This document shows, one piece after another, positions 1 through 8,534 of a stretch of DNA of 64,000 nucleotides. A program made the position numbers and the translations under genes. The DNA is taken from assembly GCF_900109605.1 (NCBI RefSeq), contig NZ_FOAM01000012.1:62001-126000 (forward strand), written 5' to 3'. The notes under the pieces are model-generated. The model had not been told where the DNA came from and searched no databases. It saw only the letters and a list, made by a program, of their open reading frames with translations. The stretch comes from Xaviernesmea oryzae. Its GTDB lineage: Bacteria; Pseudomonadota; Alphaproteobacteria; Rhizobiales; Rhizobiaceae. Positions within the stretch are counted from its first letter, which is position 1. Each line of letters begins with the position of its first letter.

Positions 1-682
1 ATTTGACGTCCTTGCCGGCGGAGCCCGGCGCCTGCATGCGGTAACCCAGTCCGCGCACCGTTTCGATCAGGTCATTGCCGATCTTCTTGCGCAGCCGGCC
101 GACAAAGACCTCGATCGTATTGGAATCACGGTCGAAATCCTGATCGTACATATGCTCGACGAGCTCGGTGCGCGAGACAACCTGGCCCATATGATGCATG
201 AGATAGGACAGCAGGCGAAATTCGTGCGACGTCAGCTTCAGCGCCACGCCGTTCATCGTCGCCTTCGAGCCTTTGGTGTCGAGCCTGACGGGACCGCAGA
301 CGATCTCAGACGTGGCATGGCCGGCAGCGCGGCGGATCAGCGCGCGGATGCGCGCCAGCACCTCTTCGACATGGAAGGGCTTCGTGACATAGTCGTCCGC
401 GCCGGCGTCGATGCCCGCCACCTTGTCGCTCCATCGGTCGCGCGCGGTGAGAATCAAAACGGGCATGCGCTTGCCGTCGGCGCGCCATTTCTCCAGCACC
501 GTGATGCCGTCCATTTCCGGCAGGCCGATATCGAGGATGATGGCGTCATAGGGCTCGCTATCGCCAAGATAATGCCCCTCCTCGCCGTCGAAGGCCTGAT
601 CGACGACATAGCCGGCTTCCTTCAGCGTATCGGCCAGCTGCCGGTTGAGATTGGCGTCGTCCTCGACGACAAGAATGCGCAT
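1..682 (-). CDS. feuP: OmpR-family response regulator, FeuP-like (3' end at window edge)
   Basis: Two-component response regulator: a receiver domain (about residues 1-115) followed by a winged-helix OmpR/PhoB DNA-binding domain. The acidic pocket is E7/D8/D9, the phospho-acceptor is D51 in an ILDIGLPEMDG context, and K101 sits in TKPF. The C-terminal half has the usual HEFRLLSYL and TIEVFVGRLRKKI recognition segments. Translation starts at the ATG whose complement is at 680-682. About 227 codons are visible and the reading frame is still open at base 1, so probably only the stop is missing. The match to FeuP rests on recalled overall sequence and on the small FeuN-like gene directly upstream; a cognate kinase (FeuQ) would be expected just beyond the window. 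It could also be another close OmpR-type regulator. Confidence 0.8.
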   Translation of the reverse strand, partial: MRILVVEDDANLNRQLADTLKEAGYVVDQAFDGEEGHYLGDSEPYDAIILDIGLPEMDGITVLEKWRADGKRMPVLILTARDRWSDKVAGIDAGADDYVTKPFHVEEVLARIRALIRRAAGHATSEIVCGPVRLDTKGSKATMNGVALKLTSHEFRLLSYLMHHMGQVVSRTELVEHMYDQDFDRDSNTIEVFVGRLRKKIGNDLIETVRGLGYRMQAPGSAGKDVK

Positions 683-803
683 GACCGAACTCTTTTCCCC
701 TTGCGGCATCAGGGCCTTGCGCCCATCCCCGCCTTCATAGACCAAAATCGAACGTAAAAGAGAAAAATACGACGCGTCAGCGGCGCACAGAGCCGACCCC
801 GCG

Positions 804-1058
804 TTACATCGGCACGCGCACTGTCATCTTCTTCGGCCGGCCGCCATTACCGGGAATGAGCACGGTGATTACGCACTTGCCATCGCTTGTCGGCTGGGCG
901 GACAAAAGCTCCCCGCCGGTTTCCGAAACAACCTGGGCCGCGGCCGCGCTGCAATCAGCGGCCGACACCCGGATCAAGGGTGGCGGTTCGTCAACGTTCT
1001 GCGGCGGGGCACCGGAAAGGCCCGCTGCGAGCGTCGCGATGAGCAGGGGTGACGACAT
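804..1058 (-). CDS. feuN: Small secreted PepSY-like protein, FeuN candidate
   Basis: An 84-residue protein with a short signal peptide (MSSPLLIATLAAGLSGA) and a small periplasmic domain with two cysteines. It ends in a basic beta-strand region resembling PepSY-like inhibitors. The ATG at 1058 is preferred over the upstream GTG at 1073 because GGAAAG lies 7 bases before it, inside the would-be longer reading frame. The gene is 121 bp upstream of the FeuP-like regulator on the same strand. In Sinorhizobium, FeuN is a small periplasmic repressor of the FeuPQ system encoded in the same position. Assignment is by size, export signal and position; sequence identity was not checked. Confidence 0.6.
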   Translation of the reverse strand: MSSPLLIATLAAGLSGAPPQNVDEPPPLIRVSAADCSAAAAQVVSETGGELLSAQPTSDGKCVITVLIPGNGGRPKKMTVRVPM

Positions 1059-1218
1059 GAACGCACTTTCCACAAAGGGCCGGTGTATGAGAATTTGATA
1101 GCGAAACCTGTCTGAATGGCAAATGAATGTGGCGTCGCGAGGTATCGCAACGCCACATTGCGGCTCTGCACAAAACGCGGTGCAGGGCCAATCTGTTCAT
1201 CCGCCAGAGCGGCGCGCG

Positions 1219-1425
1219 TCAAACCAACCGATGGCGTGCGCGTAGCCGACCATAGATGGCAAGCAAGCCGCCGATCCCGCCGGTCAGCGCGGTCACCCCA
1301 TCCAGAATGCCGGTCTGGTCTTCCAGGCTCAAATCGACGCCCGCAACCTTGGCCAGCGCGGCCAGAAGCGCAATCAGCCCGCCCCAGACGGTGCGCGAGG
1401 CATACCAGTTCTTTTCCTCGGTCAT
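1219..1425 (-). CDS. Small holin-like membrane protein at the end of the GTA cluster
   Basis: A 68-residue protein with two hydrophobic stretches (about residues 12-28 and 42-58) separated by a short acidic loop, and a basic C-terminus (RLRARHRLV). This topology fits small phage holins or related rhizobial phage proteins. The ATG at 1425 has an AAGGAG ribosome site 7 bases upstream; the longer open frame to 1542 is only an overlap with the preceding gene. It follows the last tail gene by about 20 bp and is probably the last gene of the GTA operon. A role in particle release is inferred from topology and position only. Confidence 0.6.
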   Translation of the reverse strand: MTEEKNWYASRTVWGGLIALLAALAKVAGVDLSLEDQTGILDGVTALTGGIGGLLAIYGRLRARHRLV

Positions 1426-1445
1426 TCTATCACTCCTTCGTGAGG

Positions 1446-4400
1446 TTAAACGCGCAGAACGGCCTCGGCTACGAGGCCTGAGGCCACGACGCGACCGATC
1501 TGACTGACGCGGATTCGCAGGCTGTCTTGAGGCGAACCCCAATCCGTGCGCTCATCGGCCGCGCTATAGACGTGAGCAGGGCCCTGCACCGTCAGCGTCC
1601 GCTTCTGCGCGCCTGACGGGGACAGGATCTCAAGCCGATAGAGATCGTCCGGCTCGTCAAAGGGGATGTCGCCATCCGTCCAGGAGTCGGAGTCCACACG
1701 GCCACAGCGAATCCAAGAGAGGGCGATATCGCCCCTGGCCAAACGCCGGGCACTCAGATGCACCGGCGCCAACGGGGTTTGAGCGCGCAACCCGCCCGAG
1801 AAGGAAAAGGCTGCACTCGCGGCCTGCCCAGGCGTACCGGCGGCCCACCAGATCGGCCGACCGACCTCCTCGCTCGTCAGGCCAAGCGTGCGGACGGCGG
1901 CGTCGAGCTTGACGACGCGTGCGCCGGCTGGCGCACCGGCGGCCATGGCATCCGTGCTGCCGCCCAGGCCGCGCAGCAGGCCCGACAGCCGCCATTCTCC
2001 GGGCGCTGTCTCCTCGGCGGCCTGAAAGCCCAGCACCTCCCAGATGCCATTGGCCGCCAACACTGCCAGCCGGTTGGCACCATTGAGCAGAGACAGAAGC
2101 GGAACCGACGCGCATTCGCCGCCACGCAAGCTCACCGCCAGTGCGGTGGGCAGCAGGCGGCCGGCCACGCCGGGGGCCAGCGTCTCACGCAGGCTCCCGA
2201 TCGTGGCGGGGCGGTTGAGAGACAGGCGCGGGACATAATCTTCCCGCACGGGCGAGGAGGATAACACTGTGCGACGCCAGGGCCGGGCGAAGGCGGCCGC
2301 ACGCGCGAAATCCGTTTCAGCGCCGCTTTCATAAGGCGGCAGATCCATCATCACCACCAAAGGCGCATAGCCACTCGAGGCACGGCGGGCCGGCGCAATC
2401 CGCCGCACCGGCGGGGCCGCTGCACCGGCGCTGGCGCTGACAAAGCCGCGCGCTTCCACCATGCGCACCAGGCCGTCCTCGATGCGCTCGATCAGGAAGG
2501 TACCGTCAAGTCGGTCCGGCAGGACGATGCGGTCCCCCGGCTCGGGCAACAGCGCGTTCGGCCCCAGCGAAAAATGCAGTTTCCGGCGGCTGGCCTGATG
2601 ATCGCGCAGCATGTTTTCGACTGCGGCTGCGGCCGCCTCACCGTGCATGGTGCCGGGGAGCGCCAGCGTCAGCACCCGCGCGGAGGCGGCAAGCGGCGCC
2701 AGCGCGCGCGAGGTGGCACGGCCATAGTTGTTTTCGGAGTCGAGATGATCGAGAACGGCCTCGCCCGCCAGTTCGCTCTCATGCGCGCGGGTTTCCTCGA
2801 AGTCCGCCCGGCCTTCCTCCTCGGCCAGCACATCGAGCACCAGTGGCGTGCTCGCGCGGGCCAGCCGGCTGCGCCAGGCAAGCTTGTTGCCGCGCTCAAC
2901 CGCGTCGAGGCAGAAGGCGGCCATCAGCGGCTCGATCAGGTTGCGGGCGGCCGTCTGCTCGGCCTTGACATAGCCGATCAGATCGCCCGCCGCTTCCTCG
3001 ACATCGCCAGCCTCGAACCCGTGATCGGCCAGGATGGCGGCGAGAATGTCAGGCAGCGTTCCGGCGCCTAGCCGCCCCGTCAGCCAGTGGCCGGTGCGCC
3101 AATTGCCGCCATCGGCAAAGAGCCCGCCATCCTGCGGAAAGGCCGGAAAGGGCCGGGCATCCCATGTCCAGAGGAAGATATGCCCGGGATCGACGGCCGC
3201 CGGTAGGGTGCGGCCGGCCCAATGGCTCAGATGGGCCTCGAGAAACCGGCGCTGGATGAGGTCGTCACGCCGGCCACTGGAGAAATAAGGCGCCGCGCTC
3301 TCGACCGATTTCGGATCGAGAAAAACATTGGGCTGGTTGGCCCCTTTGTCGATGGCCGGGCAGCCGAGTTCGGTAAACCAGATCGGCTTCATCCTGGCCT
3401 TCCAGGCCGTCGGTGTCGTCCGCTCCCGGCCACCCACCCGGTCATAATGCGGATTGGCCCACCAGCTTTCGATATCCTTGACGCGGAAGACCCAGGGCTT
3501 GCCCGCCAGGCCGTCTTCGATCGGCAGACGCTGACGGCGATCCCGCGCGCCGGCATCGGGATAATACCAGTCGTAACCTTCGCCCGCCGTGATCATGCGC
3601 TGCAGGGCCGCGCCATCGGCCGCGATGCGGAAGCCATCGGGGTTGCCGGCATCGACATCCCCGTCCCGCCAGTCGGAGAGCGGCATGTAATTGTCGATGC
3701 CGACGGCGTCGATCGCTTCGCTGGCCCAGAGCGCATCCAGATGGAAGTAGACGTCGCCGGACCCGTCGGCGGGATGGTAGCCGAAATACTCGCTCCAGTC
3801 GGCGCCATAGGTGAGCGCAACATCGGGGCCGAGCATTGCGCGGACGTCGCCGGCCAATTTCGCCAGGGCCGTGACGAACGGAAAGCCGTTGGTGTCATCC
3901 CGCAACGTGCTGAGGCCAACGAGTTCGGAGCCGATCAGCAAGGCCTCGACCCCGCCCGCCCGGCGCGCCAGCATGGCGGCATGCAGCACCATCCGGCGAT
4001 AACCTTGGTCTTGCGCATCGCAAACGATCTGCCCGTCCTCAAGTCGAAAATCGCGCGTGCTTGCAGTGCCCATGAAGCGTGCGATCTCGTCGCGCAAGGC
4101 TGCGGTCCTGTCCGGGCTGCCCGTCAGCCCCGGCGCACGCGCGGCCGTGATGCGCCCGCGCCAGGGATAGGCCGCCTGGGCCGCACCACCATAGGGATCC
4201 GGCAGGCTGTTGCCGTGCGGAATGTCCATCATCAGAAAGGGGTAGAGAACGACCTTCAGCCCGCGCGCCTTCAGATCGGCGATGGCGGCAAGCACGGAGG
4301 CATCCGAGGGCGTGCCGCCATAGGCAGGCCCACCGTCTGAGCGGCTGACGAGACGGGCAGCCTTCCGCGCGATGCCCGCCACCTGCCAGAGGCTCGACTC

Positions 4401-5279
4401 ATCGTCGCGCTGCGCTGTTTCCACACCCGGGACGATCTGGCAGTGTCCGGCTCTCAGATCCGTGCCGAACCAGGAGACGACAAGCGCCACGCGCTCGAGA
4501 TGGGGGCATAGCGCCTGCAGCTCGTCGATCGATGCCTTCCAGTCACTGTCGCCATGAAAGACGTTGCGGGTGATCAGCCGGCGCTCGCCATCGCCCAGGC
4601 TTTCGCTGACGCGCTGGGGATCGTAGCCATGCTCGGTGGCGCCGGGAATGATGGTGACCGCGCGGATCTGATTTTCCAGCGAACCCACGATGCGCAGCAC
4701 TTCGGCCTGGATGGTCGGCAGGCGGTTGCCATAGGCATCCAACGGAAAATGCTCGAACACCAGATAGGCCAGTCCGCGATAGGCCGGTGTGCGACCTTCG
4801 CCCTGTTTGGCCTCGATCAGCGGATCGGGGGCCTGATCCCGCGTGCCGCGATAGACGCGCATTTCGACGGTGGAAAGGTCGAGTTCGCGCCCATCCGCCC
4901 AGACACGGCGCACGCAGGCGATCGGCCCTTCGCAGAGGCCGAGCGCAAAATTGGCGTAATAGCGGAAGGTTTCGCTGCGCGCGCCGCCGCCCTTGCCGCC
5001 CTGGCGCTCCACGCGGGCTTCTTCCTCGAAACGCGTTGCCCAGATCAGCGTGCCGCCGAGACGGACGGCACCATAGGCACGCGGGATGGCAGCACCTTCC
5101 TCCGCTCCGACAAGCCGCGCATCGCCAAGGCGCACGCCCTCGCTGCGCTGACCGCCCAGAAGCGCGTGATCGATGGCCGAACCGGCCATGGCGCCCACCG
5201 CGCGGCCGACAATGGCGCCGACCGGGCCGAAAACGCTGCCGATGGCGGCGCCGGCCGTTTGCAAAAGAAGAGTGGCCAT
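1446..5279 (-). CDS. GTA gp15: TIM-barrel-like tail fibre/host specificity protein (megatron type)
   Basis: A very large protein of 1277 residues, the usual size for the GTA TIM-barrel protein. It starts with a glycine/alanine-rich hydrophobic segment (GAAIGSVFGPVGAIVGRAVGAMAGSAI). The middle third contains the glycoside-hydrolase-like TIM barrel (VGIDNYMPLSDWRDG, WFTELGCPAIDKGANQPN), followed by a phage-tail-protein-like region and a C-terminal beta-rich section. In GTAs this protein forms the baseplate needle and cell-wall penetrating part of the tail. It is the last of the structural tail genes, 6 bp after gp14. The start ATG at 5279 gives MATLLLQT. Confidence 0.92.
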   Translation of the reverse strand: MATLLLQTAGAAIGSVFGPVGAIVGRAVGAMAGSAIDHALLGGQRSEGVRLGDARLVGAEEGAAIPRAYGAVRLGGTLIWATRFEEEARVERQGGKGGGARSETFRYYANFALGLCEGPIACVRRVWADGRELDLSTVEMRVYRGTRDQAPDPLIEAKQGEGRTPAYRGLAYLVFEHFPLDAYGNRLPTIQAEVLRIVGSLENQIRAVTIIPGATEHGYDPQRVSESLGDGERRLITRNVFHGDSDWKASIDELQALCPHLERVALVVSWFGTDLRAGHCQIVPGVETAQRDDESSLWQVAGIARKAARLVSRSDGGPAYGGTPSDASVLAAIADLKARGLKVVLYPFLMMDIPHGNSLPDPYGGAAQAAYPWRGRITAARAPGLTGSPDRTAALRDEIARFMGTASTRDFRLEDGQIVCDAQDQGYRRMVLHAAMLARRAGGVEALLIGSELVGLSTLRDDTNGFPFVTALAKLAGDVRAMLGPDVALTYGADWSEYFGYHPADGSGDVYFHLDALWASEAIDAVGIDNYMPLSDWRDGDVDAGNPDGFRIAADGAALQRMITAGEGYDWYYPDAGARDRRQRLPIEDGLAGKPWVFRVKDIESWWANPHYDRVGGRERTTPTAWKARMKPIWFTELGCPAIDKGANQPNVFLDPKSVESAAPYFSSGRRDDLIQRRFLEAHLSHWAGRTLPAAVDPGHIFLWTWDARPFPAFPQDGGLFADGGNWRTGHWLTGRLGAGTLPDILAAILADHGFEAGDVEEAAGDLIGYVKAEQTAARNLIEPLMAAFCLDAVERGNKLAWRSRLARASTPLVLDVLAEEEGRADFEETRAHESELAGEAVLDHLDSENNYGRATSRALAPLAASARVLTLALPGTMHGEAAAAAVENMLRDHQASRRKLHFSLGPNALLPEPGDRIVLPDRLDGTFLIERIEDGLVRMVEARGFVSASAGAAAPPVRRIAPARRASSGYAPLVVMMDLPPYESGAETDFARAAAFARPWRRTVLSSSPVREDYVPRLSLNRPATIGSLRETLAPGVAGRLLPTALAVSLRGGECASVPLLSLLNGANRLAVLAANGIWEVLGFQAAEETAPGEWRLSGLLRGLGGSTDAMAAGAPAGARVVKLDAAVRTLGLTSEEVGRPIWWAAGTPGQAASAAFSFSGGLRAQTPLAPVHLSARRLARGDIALSWIRCGRVDSDSWTDGDIPFDEPDDLYRLEILSPSGAQKRTLTVQGPAHVYSAADERTDWGSPQDSLRIRVSQIGRVVASGLVAEAVLRV

Positions 5280-5285
5280 GGCGCC

Positions 5286-5732
5286 TCACAGATCGGGAAA
5301 ACGAAAGAGCCCGCAGATGCGCCGGGCCCAGCCGGGCGCAAGCGGCGAGGCAAGCACCGCCGCCTTTTCATAGGCATGGATGAAGCGGCCGTCGCCGATC
5401 AGGATGCCGCAATGGCTGGCCGGCATGTGCGGCCGCCAGCGAAACAGCAGGAGATCGCCCGGTTCGGCCTCTGCGCCCGATGGGCGGGCGATGAAGTGGC
5501 GCAGGGCGGCAGCGTTCAGCCGATCCTCGGCGCCGCTCTGCCCCGCCCAGTCCCTGCCATAAGCCGGCAAGGGCTCCGGCTCGCTGCCATAAAGCTCGCG
5601 CCAGATCCCGCGCACCAGGCCGAGACAGTCGCACCCTACGCCCTTGGCGCTGGCTTGATGCCGATAGGGCGTGCCGATCCAGCCGCGTGCCACGTCCAAC
5701 ACCCGTGCGCCGATCGCGTGCTTGCCGGTCAT
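5286..5732 (-). CDS. GTA gp14: NlpC/P60-type cell-wall peptidase
   Basis: A 148-residue protein with a complete NlpC/P60 papain-like core. The catalytic Cys36 is in a CDCLGLV motif. The histidine is likely H107 (ASHCGI), with a second polar residue at H119. In GTA particles this is the tail-associated peptidoglycan endopeptidase. Its start codon overlaps the end of gp13 by 4 bp (5729-5732), which implies translational coupling, and gp15 follows within 6 bp. All residues needed for catalysis appear present. Confidence 0.93.
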   Translation of the reverse strand: MTGKHAIGARVLDVARGWIGTPYRHQASAKGVGCDCLGLVRGIWRELYGSEPEPLPAYGRDWAGQSGAEDRLNAAALRHFIARPSGAEAEPGDLLLFRWRPHMPASHCGILIGDGRFIHAYEKAAVLASPLAPGWARRICGLFRFPDL

Positions 5733-6631
5733 GGCAGGTCCTCGAACAGGGGCCGGCCATCATGCTCGCTATCGCCATCGGCATAGCCATAGGCGAAATC
5801 GAGCCCCGGCATATGCGGAACGCCCTGGAAGTTCACACCATTGCCAAAGCGCTGGCGGCAGGTGGAAAAGCGTTTGTCGCAGCCGGCGGTGATCGCGACG
5901 CGGTCGCCAGCGCGCAAGGGCACCGGCGGCGGCAGCCAGAGCGATAGCCGCGTTCGCCCATCGCTCTGTGCGGTCTGATCGCCGATCTGCCCTGTCCAGC
6001 CCGTGGCCGCGCCGCTGAGCACATGGAGGCGACCCAGACGCCAGTCGTTGTCGGCGCCCGGCAGCGGCGTCGACAGGATGACGCTTGCCTCAGCGGCAAC
6101 GGCTGCGATAACCCGCTCGACGGTCAGTGGCGGCGCGGTGACGTCGAGCCCGCAGCGGGCGTCGCCGAAATCGGCATCGCAGCGACGGCTGTAGAGCCGC
6201 CCCTGCACCTGCTCCAGCCTGTGGGTGATGCGCCGCAGCTCGGCGCGGAAGGCGCCGCCGGCGCGCGAGACTTCGCCGATCTCATGAACCTGGAGAAGAA
6301 GAGCCGTCTCCGGCGCTGCCCAGTTGACGCTGAACACCTCGACCCTGGCGCCGTCATAGCGGCCTGCGGCAACGTCTGCCTCCGTGATGGCCTCGCTGGA
6401 AAGGCCGCCATGAACCTCGCCTGCCTCGACAGAAAGGCCGGCGGCAAACAGCGCATCCGCGGAGGCGAAGCCACTGGCCGCGCGATAGCTCAGCCCGCCA
6501 AAAGCGAGATCCTCATCATGATCGGTGAAGCCGAGGACGACACCGTCGCGCCGCGTAACCCGCCAGGCATGGCAGAGCGTCGTGGCATCGCCGCCAAGGT
6601 GGGCGGCAAGCGCGGAAGGAAGCTGTCTCAC
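5729..6631 (-). CDS. GTA gp13: baseplate hub protein, DUF2163
   Basis: A 300-residue member of the DUF2163/phage BR0599 family that forms the tail baseplate hub. The C-terminal half has four spaced cysteines: two near residues 150-160 (RRCDADFGDARCG) and two near 250-257 (GCDKRFSTC). The related RcGTA hub and lambda tail-tip proteins are known to hold an iron-sulfur cluster here, so this protein probably does too (inference). The N-terminus (LCHAWRVTRRDG, LGFTDHDEDL) is typical of the family. The gene overlaps gp12 and gp14 by 4 bp each. Confidence 0.92.
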   Translation of the reverse strand: MRQLPSALAAHLGGDATTLCHAWRVTRRDGVVLGFTDHDEDLAFGGLSYRAASGFASADALFAAGLSVEAGEVHGGLSSEAITEADVAAGRYDGARVEVFSVNWAAPETALLLQVHEIGEVSRAGGAFRAELRRITHRLEQVQGRLYSRRCDADFGDARCGLDVTAPPLTVERVIAAVAAEASVILSTPLPGADNDWRLGRLHVLSGAATGWTGQIGDQTAQSDGRTRLSLWLPPPVPLRAGDRVAITAGCDKRFSTCRQRFGNGVNFQGVPHMPGLDFAYGYADGDSEHDGRPLFEDLP

Positions 6632-7263
6632 GGGCGGATCTCCACAAGCGGGATGGTGGGAATGCGGCCTGCCTGAAACTGGGCGAGATCGATGTCGATC
6701 CGGTCGGCATCGAAGCGCACCGGCACATCGAATTCGAAGCCCGCCTGGACCGCAGCGCCGACCGCCGGCGCCTTTCCTGCCGCGAAGGTGACGAGACCGC
6801 TTGTCCAGTCGCAGCTGACATCGCTGCTGGCCACCGGCCTTCCCGCAACAGCGATGAGCAGGGAGCCGGCCACAGGCTTGGCGATATCGCGTACCGTTCC
6901 GCCACCGGCGTCGGCATAGGTCTTGATCAGCGGAAAGGTCAGCCGCATGCCATCGCCCGTGCCGATGCGCTGATCGGTCGCCTGGGCCGGGCGGCCGGGC
7001 GGGCCGGAGCGGAAATCGACCGGATCGCGGAACCGGAAACCATGGAGCCGCCCCGATCGGGCCTCGAAAAAGGCAAGCACCGCATAGAGATCGTCAAGCG
7101 AACGGATGCCGGAACCGGCATCATAGCGCCGCCGGGCGCGCGCCCAGCGCTGGTTGCGCGTTTCGCGGCCGTTGGAGAGGCTGACGATGTCGGTGCGCCG
7201 CTCGGGCCCGCCGCTGGTGCCAAGCGCCAGTCGAAGCGGAAAGCGGATTTCGTGAAAGGCCAT
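6628..7263 (-). CDS. GTA gp12: distal tail protein, DUF2460
   Basis: A 211-residue DUF2460 protein, recognised from the N-terminal FHEIRFPLRLALG segment, the ETRNQRWARARRRYDAG motif and the HGFRFRDPVDF core. It forms the distal tail ring that joins tube and hub. The start is the ATG at 7263, with GGGAGA upstream. The extra 37 codons up to 7374 are rejected because they run into gp11 and lack family similarity. The stop overlaps the gp13 start by 4 bp. A gap of 100 bp separates it from gp11. Confidence 0.9.
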   Translation of the reverse strand: MAFHEIRFPLRLALGTSGGPERRTDIVSLSNGRETRNQRWARARRRYDAGSGIRSLDDLYAVLAFFEARSGRLHGFRFRDPVDFRSGPPGRPAQATDQRIGTGDGMRLTFPLIKTYADAGGGTVRDIAKPVAGSLLIAVAGRPVASSDVSCDWTSGLVTFAAGKAPAVGAAVQAGFEFDVPVRFDADRIDIDLAQFQAGRIPTIPLVEIRP

Positions 7264-7363
7264 GAACCCTATCTCCCGGAAAGAGGCGCCGCATTCGGCC
7301 AAGGCGCGAGGCGCGCCGGCCGCGTGCGGCGAAGAGACGACCGGCGTGGGCTGAGGCGCGTCT

Positions 7364-7900
7364 CTACAGCCCACGCTGCCCGCGCCGCACCGTGCGGCTC
7401 AGCATGGCAGCGATCTGCCCTTCCGAGCGGCGGAAGCTTGCGGCATCCTCGGTGCGGATATTGAAGACGATCGGCGCGCCCTGACCCACCGGCATGGCGC
7501 CTGCAGGCGCTTGGGCGGCGGAACCCGCGTCCACACCGAGCCCGCTTTCGTTGCCGTTGCCCTCCGTGGTCAGGCCCTGCAGGAGCGCCGGCATGGCAGC
7601 TGTGCCGGCCGACCCAGCCCCCGTCAGAGCACCCAGGCCGCTTTCGAGCGCCGACCCCAGCATATTCTCCAGCGGCTTCACGCCCGCCGACAGGGCGATA
7701 TCGGCAAGGCGCATGCCCGCCCGGCGCAACACGTCCTCCAGCGAGAGGCCGTCGCGCACCCCGGAGGTCAGGGCGCCGGTCAGGGCTGCGCCGAAACTGC
7801 GCGAGCGGGCTTCGAGATCGTCCAGCACGCCGGCGAGCGCCTGGCCGCTTTGGCGCATGTCCGAAAGGCCAGGGCCCGTCGGTTCGGTGGGCTGCGTCAT
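7364..7900 (-). CDS. GTA gp11: short tail tape-measure protein
   Basis: A 178-residue, alanine- and glycine-rich, mostly helical protein occupying the gp11 position. It has a family-like N-terminal helix (QALAGVLDDLEARSRSFGAALTGAL) and a conserved tail (IVFNIRTEDAASFRRSEGQIAAMLSRTV). In GTAs this is the tape-measure protein setting tail length, and it is much shorter than phage counterparts because GTA tails are short. Its ATG overlaps the stop of the preceding tail chaperone frame by 4 bp (7897-7900), so translation is likely coupled. Confidence 0.85.
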   Translation of the reverse strand: MTQPTEPTGPGLSDMRQSGQALAGVLDDLEARSRSFGAALTGALTSGVRDGLSLEDVLRRAGMRLADIALSAGVKPLENMLGSALESGLGALTGAGSAGTAAMPALLQGLTTEGNGNESGLGVDAGSAAQAPAGAMPVGQGAPIVFNIRTEDAASFRRSEGQIAAMLSRTVRRGQRGL

Positions 7901-8169
7901 CGGGCATCTCCTGGTCGCGCCGCGTAGCGCGCCACGCGCTCGTCGGCATCCTGGTCGGGATAGGCGGCCATCAGCTGCGCAAGATCGCGCTGGCCGAGAT
8001 GGCGCAGCCGGGGCGCAAAGGCGCCAAGCGCGGCCGCCAGTTCGATCGGGGTCAGGCCCCAGAATTGGGCGGGAGGCAGCCGCAACCGGGCAAGGCCTGC
8101 ATGCAGCAGCAACGCCCAGTCGAAGGGTTGCGCTGCCTCGGCAGGCTCAGGGCCGGCTGCGGCACTTAA
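7897..8169 (-). CDS. GTA gp10.5: tail assembly chaperone C-terminal part, probably expressed by -1 frameshift
   Basis: About 90 codons encoding the small phage tail assembly chaperone domain (PFDWALLLHAGL, PAQFWGLTPIELAAALGAF, AAYPDQDADERVARYA). The frame has no ATG, GTG or TTG between the upstream stop and the conserved PFDW segment. The only in-frame candidate is a TTG inside the conserved region with no good ribosome site. The frame lies -1 relative to gp10 and joins it exactly at a GGGCCCT heptamer, so the likely product is a gp10/gp10.5 fusion like lambda G/GT. The coordinates mark the region read in the new frame. The stop overlaps the gp11 start. Confidence 0.75.
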   Translation of the reverse strand, partial: LSAAAGPEPAEAAQPFDWALLLHAGLARLRLPPAQFWGLTPIELAAALGAFAPRLRHLGQRDLAQLMAAYPDQDADERVARYAARPGDAR

Positions 8170-8534
8170 GGGCCCTCGCGCTTCTCCGCCTGTTCCGCTG
8201 GCCCAAAAGCTGCGGCAAGCAGGCGTGAGACGGCACCCGCCGCCTGTGCCAGCCCTCCATCCAGCGCCATCTGCGCCACGTCCTCGTCCGCAACAGCCGT
8301 GCCGGCGCCGCGCAGGCCCGCGCCGAGAATATGCGTGAGGTCCTCCGCCCTCAGTCGCCCCTGGCCGAGCCGTGCGGCAAGCCCCGAAAGGCTGTCGACG
8401 CCAAAGGCGGTTTCCAGCTCGGCGAGGCTGCCGAGCGTCAGGCACAGCACCCGCCGCTCACCTCCAAGAAAGGCCTCGATCTCGCCCCTGCGACGATTGG
8501 CACGCCGCACCCCCTGCGTCACGCCCGCCCGCAT
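8166..8534 (-). CDS. GTA gp10: tail assembly chaperone (GTA TAC family)
   Basis: A 122-residue protein at the gp10 position of the GTA cluster. It has the family pattern RANRRRGEIEAFLGG, LCLTLGSLAELETAF and LTHILGAGLRGAG. The family supplies the first tail assembly chaperone, which coats the tape measure during tube growth. The start is the ATG at 8534, which shares its first base with the gp9 stop (TGATG). The GTG one codon earlier is less likely. The 3' end carries the slippery heptamer before TAA, so this reading frame probably gives both the short chaperone and, by frameshift, an extended version. Confidence 0.85.
   Translation of the reverse strand: MRAGVTQGVRRANRRRGEIEAFLGGERRVLCLTLGSLAELETAFGVDSLSGLAARLGQGRLRAEDLTHILGAGLRGAGTAVADEDVAQMALDGGLAQAAGAVSRLLAAAFGPAEQAEKREGP
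8169..8175 (-). promoter_or_regulatory. Candidate -1 ribosomal frameshift site GGGCCCT
   Basis: On the minus strand the codons GAG GGC CCT are followed directly by the gp10 stop TAA. The bases G GGC CCT fit the X XXY YYZ pattern for tandem -1 slippage (GGC to GGG, CCT to CCC). A Shine-Dalgarno-like GGAG lies about 8 bases upstream. After slippage the ribosome reads TTA AGT GCC into the chaperone domain. Confidence 0.6.

Noticed and set aside
3222-4340. Plus-strand open frame of 372 codons inside the GTA gp15 gene
   Set aside because: Composition is that of a reverse-complement shadow; gp15 on the minus strand is continuous and recognisable.
8100-8165. GTG after the gp10 stop (TAAGTG) as start of the second tail chaperone
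   Set aside because: This GTG is in the gp10 frame, not in the frame that encodes the chaperone domain, so it would give an unrelated product.
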